Shown here one piece after another: positions 57,239 to 64,000 of a DNA stretch of 64,000 nt. Each line of letters opens with the position of its first letter. Positions within the stretch are counted from its first letter, which is position 1. The position numbers were made by a program, and so were the translations under genes. The notes below the pieces were generated by a model. It had not been told where the DNA came from and did not search any database. It saw nothing but the letters and a program-made list of their open reading frames with translations. Source of the DNA: Acinetobacter rongchengensis (GTDB taxonomy: Bacteria; Pseudomonadota; Gammaproteobacteria; Pseudomonadales; Moraxellaceae); NCBI RefSeq assembly GCF_003611475.1, contig NZ_RAXT01000002.1:124001-188000 (forward strand), read 5' to 3'.

Positions 57239-57622
57239 ATGCTGATTGGTGAGTTATCAAAATATTTGGATTTGAGCCGTGATACGATTCGTTTTTATGA
57301 AAAACTTGATCTTATTCAACCCTTAATTCGAAATAATGGCTATAAAGATTATTCTGAACAAAATATTCAACAATTAAGGCTCATCCAAACAGCAAAAAGT
57401 TTAGGATTTACTTTAACTGAAGTGAAACAAATTACAGATCTTATGAGTGTTAATGAGATTCCCGCTGAGCAATTCCATGAGATTTTAGAAGACAAACTGA
57501 ATGTTGTAAGAAACAAGATTTTGCAACTACAAAACATTCAATCTTTACTAGAAAACTTAATCACGCAAGAACCCTGCCCTTTTCAGAAGGATTGCGACGT
57601 TTCAAACATTCATAAACAATAA
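57239..57622 (+). CDS. MerR-family transcriptional regulator
   Basis: A 127-residue regulator. The N-terminal MerR helix-turn-helix and wing is at 1-68 (L-I-G-E-L-S-K-Y-L-D-L-S-R-D-T-I-R-F-Y-E-K). A coiled coil follows, then a C-terminal Cys113 and Cys119 in C-P-F-Q-K-D-C, placed like the metal-binding loop of ZntR/CueR. The start is ATG 57239 with GGAG 6 nt upstream. A metal or reactive electrophile may be the signal; its target is the divergent reductase gene. Confidence 0.85.
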   Translation: MLIGELSKYLDLSRDTIRFYEKLDLIQPLIRNNGYKDYSEQNIQQLRLIQTAKSLGFTLTEVKQITDLMSVNEIPAEQFHEILEDKLNVVRNKILQLQNIQSLLENLITQEPCPFQKDCDVSNIHKQ

Positions 57623-57646
57623 AAAACCGCCTTTCGGCGGTCTTTT
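57621..57646. terminator. Bidirectional terminator between merR and tex
   Basis: AAAAAACCGCC and GGCGGTCTTTT form a stem with a TTTC loop. It lies between two convergent genes and directly overlaps the merR stop. Confidence 0.88.
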
Positions 57647-57671
57647 ACTGAATAACTCTAGAAATCAAAAG

Positions 57672-60038
57672 TTACTTCGAACCTTTAATCCCTGCTTGCA
57701 ATAATAATGCACCTAAACCACCAATTTTGTTTTCTTGTGGCTTCTTGTCATGGCGAGGCGCTTTGTCTTTATTGTCATGATTTTTATCATGGTTTGGACG
57801 AGCACCCTGTGGACGTTTACTTTGTGGCTTACGCTCACCACGTTGTTCATTATTGAACTCACGTTTTTGGCGAGGTGCTTTAGCAGGTGCTTCTGAACCT
57901 TCTGGACGCATAGACAGGTTCACGCGATTACGTTCAGCATCTACAGTTAAAACGCGTACTTGAACGATTTGACCTGGTTTTACCACTTTATGTGGGTCAG
58001 AAACAAATTCATTGGCAAGTTCAGAAATATGGATTAAACCATCTTGATGCACACCAACATCAACAAAAGCACCGAAGTTGGTCACATTGGTGATCACACC
58101 TTCCAATTGTAAACCTTCTGTCAGTTGACCTACTTCTGTAATGTCTTCACGGAATTTCGCTGTACGGAACTCTGGACGAGGGTCACGACCTGGTTTCTCA
58201 AGTTCACTTAATACATCTTGAATGGTTGGTAGACCAAACTGATCATCAACAAAACTTTCCGCTTGTACCTGACGAATGATTTCAGTATTACCAATAATAT
58301 CTTTTACTGTGGTTGCTTTTGCTTCAACAATTTTATTCACCAAACCATAAGATTCAGGGTGAACAGCAGATGCATCCAAAGGCTCAGAACCCGCTTGAAT
58401 ACGAAGGAAGCCAGCCGCTTGTTCAAATGTACGCTCGCCTAAACGTGGTACATTTTTGAGTGCTTGACGATTATCAAAACGACCGTGTTCTTTACGATAA
58501 TCAACAATTTGTTGCGCAATAGACTTATTTAAACCTGCAATATAAGACAGGATTGCAGGTGATGCCGTATTCACATCGACACCCACAGAGTTCACACAGT
58601 CTTCAACCACAGCTTCAAGTGTTTTAGCCAAACCAGTTTGATTCACATCATGTTGATATTGACCTACACCAATCGACTTAGGATCAATTTTTACCAGTTC
58701 CGCTAAAGGATCTTGTAAACGGCGAGCAATAGACACTGCTCCACGAATAGAGACATCAAGATCAGGCAATTCAGCAGATGCCAATTCAGATGCTGAATAA
58801 ACAGATGCACCAGCTTCAGATACTGAAACACGTGTTAATTTCAGATCACTATTTGTCGTCATCATTTCTGCAACAACAGCTTCTGTTTCACGACTTGCAG
58901 TACCGTTGCCGATCGCAATCAAATCAACATTATATTCACGACATAAGCGAGCAAGTTCAGCAATAGAACCTTCTTTATCTTCTTTTGGTGCAAATGGATA
59001 GATTGTGCTATGTGTAACCACATCACCCGATTCATTCACAACAGCCAATTTCACACCCGTACGAATACCTGGGTCGACACCCAATGTACAACGTGAACCA
59101 GCAGGCGCAGAAAGTAATAAGTGACGAAGGTTTTCAGCAAAGACATCCATTGCTTCAGCTTCAGCAGCAAGACGTTTTTCTGTGAGTAATGAATGTTCAA
59201 TCGTCGGACGAACTTTACCTAACCAGAACAATTTTGCAGTTTGTTTTAAGAAATCTTGACGCGTTTGTGGTTGAGCCGTTTCAAGATTGTATTCTGTTTC
59301 AACACGAGCTAAAGGTGCATCATCTTGACCATCAACCTTCAGACCCAACACATTTTCTTGGCGGCCACGTAACATTGCCAATAAGCGGTGTGAAGGTACT
59401 TTATTGAGATTTTCAGAGAAATCAAAGTAGTCACGGAATTTCTTACCGACTTCCTTTTTCTCATCAGAAGCCACTAAACTTTTTAATACCGCTGTTTTGG
59501 CGAATGTTGTTTTCAGTTCCGCAGTTAAGCCAATATTTTGAGCCCACTCATCAATGATGATGTGTTGAATTGCATCTAACTGACTTTCAACATCTGCATA
59601 ATCTTCGTGGCTGAAACCAGCTAAAGCTTCTGTTGGATCAATATTTTCATTGAGAATTTTTTCTGCAATTGGGCCTAAGCCAGCCTCTTTTGCTTTAAAT
59701 GATTTACTGGTGCGTTTCGGGCGGTATGGTGCATAAAGTTCTTCTAATGCATTTTTTGTTTCCGCAGCGTTCACTCGCGCAAGTAAGTCATCCGATAACT
59801 TGTTTTGTTCTTTTAAAGATTCAATTACTTTTTCACGACGCTCAAACAAATCACGTAAATAAACAAGGCGTGTATCAAGTTGGCGTAATTGTGTATCGTC
59901 TAAGCCTTGCGTTACTTCTTTACGGTAACGTGCAATAAATGGAACACTAGAACCTTCATCAATCAGTTTAATGGCAGCTTCTACTTGGTTTGGACGTACG
60001 GCAAGCTCACTTGCCAACTGCTGAACTAAGTCAGTCAT
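57672..60038 (-). CDS. tex: Tex-family RNA-binding transcription accessory protein
   Basis: A 788-residue nucleic-acid-binding protein. Parts in order: N-terminal helical region (V-P-F-I-A-R-Y-R-K-E near 34), YqgF/RNase H-like domain near 330-460 (V-D-P-G-I-R-T-G-V-K), helix-hairpin-helix region near 495-570 (V-D-V-N-T-A-S), and an S1 RNA-binding domain near 645-715 (G-A-F-V-D-V-G-V-H-Q-D-G-L-I-H-I-S-E-L). The C-terminus is basic and Arg/Lys/Gly-rich. ATG 60038 gives the usual N-terminus; a GTG at 60053 is in frame but lacks a ribosome site. Confidence 0.94.
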   Translation of the reverse strand: MTDLVQQLASELAVRPNQVEAAIKLIDEGSSVPFIARYRKEVTQGLDDTQLRQLDTRLVYLRDLFERREKVIESLKEQNKLSDDLLARVNAAETKNALEELYAPYRPKRTSKSFKAKEAGLGPIAEKILNENIDPTEALAGFSHEDYADVESQLDAIQHIIIDEWAQNIGLTAELKTTFAKTAVLKSLVASDEKKEVGKKFRDYFDFSENLNKVPSHRLLAMLRGRQENVLGLKVDGQDDAPLARVETEYNLETAQPQTRQDFLKQTAKLFWLGKVRPTIEHSLLTEKRLAAEAEAMDVFAENLRHLLLSAPAGSRCTLGVDPGIRTGVKLAVVNESGDVVTHSTIYPFAPKEDKEGSIAELARLCREYNVDLIAIGNGTASRETEAVVAEMMTTNSDLKLTRVSVSEAGASVYSASELASAELPDLDVSIRGAVSIARRLQDPLAELVKIDPKSIGVGQYQHDVNQTGLAKTLEAVVEDCVNSVGVDVNTASPAILSYIAGLNKSIAQQIVDYRKEHGRFDNRQALKNVPRLGERTFEQAAGFLRIQAGSEPLDASAVHPESYGLVNKIVEAKATTVKDIIGNTEIIRQVQAESFVDDQFGLPTIQDVLSELEKPGRDPRPEFRTAKFREDITEVGQLTEGLQLEGVITNVTNFGAFVDVGVHQDGLIHISELANEFVSDPHKVVKPGQIVQVRVLTVDAERNRVNLSMRPEGSEAPAKAPRQKREFNNEQRGERKPQSKRPQGARPNHDKNHDNKDKAPRHDKKPQENKIGGLGALLLQAGIKGSK

Positions 60039-60637
60039 CGTGTTTAATTCCACAAGGATAAGGACTAAAAGTTAGTGATTATAAAGACCGAGACCATAAA
60101 ATCCACAATTGTTTTACAAATTAGCAGTGAAAAAAATGATTAAAGATCATTTTTGTTAACTTTTTATCATGTAAAAGGCGATTTTATTGATATTTGAATG
60201 CAACATTGCTTTGTAAAATAGTTTTTCCAAGATGTCTTTTTACCTTTTTATTTAACTAAAAATAAAAAGTAATATTGCTTTTTTTAATCTAAACTTATTG
60301 TGTATCCCTGTTTGGATTACTTCAATTAGGACATGATTCAAAATTATTCCAAAACAGCTCATTTATAGTGACTGGTATTGCCAATGATAAAAATGATGAA
60401 TATATATGCTTAAACAAAAACTTATTGTCAAAATACATCAATTTTTCATTTGCAAATGTTATATCTTTTTATTTATAAACATAGAAGCAGCTCGATAATT
60501 TCAACATGTTGTTTTTTGGTTTCAAAACAGGCTTAAAATTGTAATTTTGAGCAATTTGATACATAGTCTTAACAAGAACTTAGGCATTATACTGAGATTA
60601 ACGATCGATATAATTTACAATATTAAGGGAGTGCATC
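60039..60637. other. Long intergenic gap between tex and ompR
   Basis: About 600 bp, strongly AT-rich, with divergent genes on both sides. No gene recognised. Structures seen: a perfect stem AAAAATGAT/ATCATTTTT at 60132-60154, an A/T-only stem at 60244-60269, and a 22-bp quasi-palindrome GCTTAAAATT-GT-AATTTTGAGC at 60531-60552, 86-107 nt before ompR. The last could be an operator. The gap is long enough to hide a small RNA, but nothing proves one. Confidence 0.4.
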
Positions 60638-61402
60638 ATGAGTTTGGTTGTACCTGCTGAAAATACAGATGTTGTACAAAACGAAACTGACCGTGTCGAA
60701 CGCATTTTAGTTGTCGATGATGATGTGCGTTTGCGTACCCTTTTACAGCGGTTCTTGGAAGATAAAGGTTTTGTGGTAAAAACTGCACACGATGCAACAC
60801 AGATGGATCGTTTACTGCAACGTGAACTGTTTTCATTGATTGTTTTAGATTTCATGCTTCCTGTAGAAGATGGTTTAAGCATTTGCCGTCGTTTGCGCCA
60901 ATCAAATATTGATACACCGATCATCATGCTCACAGCACGTGGTAGCGATTCTGACCGTATTGCAGGTCTTGAAGCAGGTGCAGATGATTACTTACCAAAA
61001 CCATTTAATCCGAATGAGTTATTGGCACGTATTCGTGCAATCTTGCGTCGTCAAGTCCGTGAAGTTCCAGGTGCGCCGAGTCAAAACGTAGAAGTTGTTT
61101 CATTTGGCCCATGGTCACTGGATCTTTCAACACGGACATTAACTCGTGAAGGTCAAGTTGTTACGCTCACGACTGGTGAATTTGCTGTCCTGAAGGCATT
61201 GGTACAGCATCCTCGCGAGCCATTAACCCGTGATAAGTTAATGAATCTTGCGCGTGGTCGTGAATGGGGTGCAATGGAACGTTCAATTGATGTTCAAGTC
61301 TCTCGTTTACGTCGTTTGATTGAAGAAAACCCTGCCCGTGCTCGCTATATCCAAACTGTTTGGGGCGTAGGTTATGTCTTCGTTCCAGATGGCGCTGAAT
61401 AA
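60638..61402 (+). CDS. ompR: Response regulator OmpR
   Basis: A 254-residue response regulator. The receiver domain has acidic D-D-D near the start, phospho-acceptor Asp71 (L-D-F-M-L-P), Thr in L-T-A-R-G and Lys in P-K-P-F. The C-terminal winged-helix DNA-binding domain ends V-W-G-V-G-Y-V-F-V-P. Compared with enterobacterial OmpR (Asp55) there are 16 extra N-terminal residues. It acts with EnvZ on osmotic and envelope genes. A GGGAG ribosome site precedes the ATG. Unusually, a terminator separates it from envZ. Confidence 0.92.
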   Translation: MSLVVPAENTDVVQNETDRVERILVVDDDVRLRTLLQRFLEDKGFVVKTAHDATQMDRLLQRELFSLIVLDFMLPVEDGLSICRRLRQSNIDTPIIMLTARGSDSDRIAGLEAGADDYLPKPFNPNELLARIRAILRRQVREVPGAPSQNVEVVSFGPWSLDLSTRTLTREGQVVTLTTGEFAVLKALVQHPREPLTRDKLMNLARGREWGAMERSIDVQVSRLRRLIEENPARARYIQTVWGVGYVFVPDGAE

Positions 61403-61414
61403 TATTTGAGTTAA

Positions 61415-61446
61415 AATAAGCCTATCTCGATAGGCTTATTTTATTT
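61415..61446 (+). terminator. Intrinsic terminator between ompR and envZ
   Basis: AATAAGCCTAT (61415-61425) and ATAGGCTTATT (61430-61440) form a perfect 11-bp stem with a CTCG tetraloop, followed by a T-rich run. It lies 12 nt after the ompR stop. Confidence 0.85.
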
Positions 61447-61569
61447 TGCATATCCAATATCAACAGCAAAACATGATTTAGATAAAGTATTTTGCTATTT
61501 TTAATCCTATCATCTTAAATTTTATAATATTAATATTTGATTCACACTTGAAAATATCTGGATGTATCA

Positions 61570-63030
61570 GTGAAATTAGACCCTATAGATCCGCAAGCAT
61601 TTACAGATTTTGAGACCTACCAAGAAAGAAAACGTACACCTTGGGAACGCTTCTTAGACAAAATCAAACCACGTTCCGCAGCCATGCGTACTACTGTGTT
61701 GGTTTTATTTGTGGTTTTTTTTAGTCTCTTCATGTCACTGTGGTTCTTTTGGAAAACACTCTACTTACCTGAAATTCAACAACATGCAAGATTTTTAGCT
61801 GTTGAATTGGAAATGATTAATAATCCCCGTTTGCAGATTTATCATGATGAAGTGCAACTCGATATTGATCAATGGTTAAAACAAAGAGTTGGGGTTGAAT
61901 ATGTCACTGATCCTAAAGAATATCCAAATGTTAAAGATAAAATAATTGCAGACTTTTTCACGAACCGTATTGAGCGTCAACTTGCTAAAGAGTTGAATAT
62001 GAAAAATGTCACGGTCTACTTTCAGTTTAAACCAAGTCCAAGAATCTGGGTACAAACCCCTGAAATGAATGGTAATTGGGTTCGTGAACCATTGAAGACC
62101 TATGCCAATTACAGCCCTGAACTTATTTTAGGCTGGTTATTGGGTATTCCCCTGATCGCAGCGGCAATTATTTTAACCTTGGTTCGACAGCTTAACCGTC
62201 CATTACGCCGTCTACAAAATGCTGCCAATAATTATAGTAAAACAGGGAAAGCACCCTACTTAGAAACCAACCACGGCCCACAAGAGATTCGTGAAGTAAA
62301 TCAAGCCTTTAATCATATGATTTACACCCTAGAACAGACTGAACGAGATCGCCAGATCATGCTCGCAGGGATCTCACATGATTTACGTACACCACTCACC
62401 CGAATCCGTTTAAGCGCCGAAATGATGTCGGATGATGACTTTCTGAAAGAAGGTATGATTTACGATGTGGATGATATGGATGCAATCCTAAGTCAATTTA
62501 TTTCCTATATGCGAGATGGTTCAGATGAGGAGCTTCAAGACACCAATATCAATATTTTATTACAAGAATTAGTGATTCAATTCAAGCCTTTGGATATTCG
62601 TTTTACTCCGAATGAATTACCGATGATGACTGCACGTTCGTTATCCTTGAAACGACTGATTGGAAACTTGATTAATAACGCAAAACGCTATGGTGCTGAG
62701 CCGATTGAACTCAGTGCTTATGTTGAAGACGAACATATCAAAATCTGCGTCGCTGATCATGGTGAAGGTATTCCTGAAGACCAAATTGAAGACCTGATGC
62801 AACCTTTTGTTCGTGGAAATTCAGCAAGAACCGTACAAGGTAGTGGTTTAGGCTTGGCCATTGTAAAACGTATTGTCGATATTCATCAGGGTGAATTGTC
62901 AATTTCTAACCGAGCGACGGGTGGCTTACAAGCCATTATTTCATTACCGATTGCAATAAAAACTGAAGAAGAAGTACCTTTAAGCAATCCAATTCAAAAA
63001 ATTAAGCAAACTTTGAGTGATCGTTTTTAA
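61570..63030 (+). CDS. envZ: Sensor histidine kinase EnvZ
   Basis: A 486-residue membrane sensor. TM1 is at about 38-60 and TM2 at about 190-210 with a periplasmic loop between. A HAMP linker follows, then the phospho-acceptor His270 in S-H-D-L-R-T-P-L-T-R, N-box N-L-I-N-N-A-K-R-Y and G-boxes D-H-G-E-G-I-P and G-S-G-L-G-L-A-I-V. The start is GTG 61570 with a weak ribosome site. It lies 167 bp after ompR, with a terminator in the gap, so its expression is likely separate or reduced. Confidence 0.92.
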   Translation: MKLDPIDPQAFTDFETYQERKRTPWERFLDKIKPRSAAMRTTVLVLFVVFFSLFMSLWFFWKTLYLPEIQQHARFLAVELEMINNPRLQIYHDEVQLDIDQWLKQRVGVEYVTDPKEYPNVKDKIIADFFTNRIERQLAKELNMKNVTVYFQFKPSPRIWVQTPEMNGNWVREPLKTYANYSPELILGWLLGIPLIAAAIILTLVRQLNRPLRRLQNAANNYSKTGKAPYLETNHGPQEIREVNQAFNHMIYTLEQTERDRQIMLAGISHDLRTPLTRIRLSAEMMSDDDFLKEGMIYDVDDMDAILSQFISYMRDGSDEELQDTNINILLQELVIQFKPLDIRFTPNELPMMTARSLSLKRLIGNLINNAKRYGAEPIELSAYVEDEHIKICVADHGEGIPEDQIEDLMQPFVRGNSARTVQGSGLGLAIVKRIVDIHQGELSISNRATGGLQAIISLPIAIKTEEEVPLSNPIQKIKQTLSDRF

Positions 63031-63053
63031 TGATCGGTTATTTAAGCAACATT

Positions 63054-63090
63054 CGGTTGTGTTGATTTAACGCACAGCCGACATTATTTT
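63054..63090 (+). terminator. Probable terminator after envZ
   Basis: CGGTTGTG (63054-63061) and CACAGCCG (63073-63080) pair with one G-U wobble around an 11-nt loop; a T-rich stretch (ATTATTTTATT) follows. Confidence 0.55.
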
Positions 63091-63172
63091 ATTAATAAAT
63101 AACAACTTGAAAATCATCATTATTTTTTATACCCACATTTTTTGAAAAAATTAGACCTTAGCATTAGAGGCA

Positions 63173-63201
63173 TGCACAATTTAGTTTTAGGGCGGTACAA
63201 T
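63173..63201 (+). promoter_or_regulatory. Possible promoter of the CoA-transferase gene
   Basis: TGCACA (63173-63178; 4/6 match to -35) and TACAAT (63196-63201; 5/6 match to -10) are spaced 17 bp, 34 nt before the start codon. Confidence 0.4.
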
Positions 63202-63235
63202 CCGTCTAGTTTTGAACAAGAATTGAGCGTAAACC

Positions 63236-64000
63236 ATGTCTTTAGATCGTATCCGTTTAGCATCTCTCCATGACAAAGTCATGAGCGCAGAACAAGCTGC
63301 AACTTTTATCCAAGATGGTATGACGGTAGGTATGAGTGGTTTTACTCGTGCTGGTGAAGCGAAAGCTGTGCCGTTAGCATTGGTAAAACAAGCCAAAGTG
63401 AATCCTTTAAAAATCACGTTAATCACAGGTGCAAGTCTGGGTAACGATCTAGACAAACAATTGACTGAAGCAGGTGTACTTGCACGTCGTTTACCATTCC
63501 AAGTGGATAACACGCTTCGTAAAGCAATCAACACTGGTGATGTAATGTTCATCGATCAGCATTTGTCTGAAACCGTTGAACAAATGCGTAATCTTCAATT
63601 GAAAAAGCCTGATGTTGCTGTAATTGAAGCGATTGCGATTACTGAAGATGGTGGCATTATTCCAACAACTTCTGTCGGTAACTCTGCAAGCTTTGCAATT
63701 TTTGCTGAGAAAGTCATTGTTGAAATCAATACCAACTTAAACCCTGCGTTTGAAGGCTTACACGATATTTATATCCCAACGTATCGCCCGACTCGTCAAC
63801 CGATTCCATTGACTCAAGTTGACGAACGTATTGGTACATCTGCAATCAACATTGATCCTGCAAAAATCGTGGGTATCGTATTTAACAGCGAATTCCATGA
63901 TTCGCCATCGACTGTGACTTTACCAGATGATGAAACTCAAGGGATTGCCAACCATTTAATTGCTTTCTTTGAAAAAGAAGTGGCTGAAAAACGCTTACCT
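63236..64000 (+). CDS. Acetyl-CoA hydrolase/transferase family protein, 3' end outside window
   Basis: The first 255 codons of a class I CoA-transferase, typically about 500 aa; probably succinyl-CoA:acetate CoA-transferase. The N-terminal half has G-M-T-V-G-M-S-G-F-T near 28-37 and L-I-T-G-A-S-L-G. A-I-T-E-D-G-G-I-I-P-T-T-S-V-G-N-S appears near 138-154. The catalytic Glu region lies beyond the right edge, so hydrolase versus transferase cannot be told. There is no clear signal peptide; cytoplasmic. Confidence 0.85.
   Translation, partial: MSLDRIRLASLHDKVMSAEQAATFIQDGMTVGMSGFTRAGEAKAVPLALVKQAKVNPLKITLITGASLGNDLDKQLTEAGVLARRLPFQVDNTLRKAINTGDVMFIDQHLSETVEQMRNLQLKKPDVAVIEAIAITEDGGIIPTTSVGNSASFAIFAEKVIVEINTNLNPAFEGLHDIYIPTYRPTRQPIPLTQVDERIGTSAINIDPAKIVGIVFNSEFHDSPSTVTLPDDETQGIANHLIAFFEKEVAEKRLP

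Overview
The window looks like a chromosome segment of an Acinetobacter species (Moraxellaceae). The base composition is AT-rich. Gene orders familiar from that genus are present: pilMNOPQ-aroK-aroB-SPOR gene-gltBD with ponA divergent, and rsmH-ftsL-ftsI-murE-murF-mraY without mraZ. There is also a near match to the Acinetobacter fatty acyl-CoA reductase Acr1. No phage, plasmid, insertion sequence with transposase, or CRISPR array was seen. Most of the window is core genome; the more variable part is a metal-efflux and oxidoreductase stretch at about 43-57 kb.

Layout. 0-1.4 kb: truncated Tat-exported PhoX phosphatase (minus strand) with a likely Pho box. 1.6-4.5 kb: a compact UvrD-like helicase followed by a RecF/SMC-like ATPase with a degenerate active site. 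5.0-11.2 kb: the six-gene Mnh/Mrp multisubunit cation/proton antiporter operon, preceded by a structured leader. 11.2-11.5 kb: a palindromic repeat element, second copy at 37.8 kb. 11.5-26.8 kb (minus): ferritin-like hydrolase, gltDB, SPOR protein, aroB, aroK, pilQPONM. 27-29.5 kb: PBP1a. 29.6-37.6 kb (minus): rlmA, then mraY-murF-murE-ftsI-ftsL-rsmH. 38-40.3 kb: two tandem sulfate-binding proteins. 41-43 kb: gltX followed by tRNA-Ala and tRNA-Glu. 43-52 kb: a metal island with a zinc-ribbon membrane protein, CzcD-type exporter, DUF4198-like periplasmic protein and a czcICBA operon. 52-57.6 kb: Sel1 protein, acr1, a LysR/SDR pair, a small membrane protein and a MerR/reductase pair. 57.7-64 kb: tex, ompR-envZ and a truncated CoA-transferase.

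How the parts fit. The minus-strand block at 19-37 kb links envelope functions: type IV pilus assembly, shikimate supply and peptidoglycan synthesis/division, with PBP1a divergent from pilM. Several regulatory sites can be read from the sequence: a Pho box before phoX, a Fur-box-like site between the CDF exporter and the DUF4198 gene, a palindrome before czcI, a MerR-type long-spacer promoter before a reductase, TATTC(G)AA repeats in the LysR/SDR gap, and a terminator splitting ompR from envZ.

The best candidates for something undescribed are the helicase/ATPase pair, the mnh leader RNA and the paired-arm repeat element. All functional names come from reading motifs and recalling families; no database search was run.
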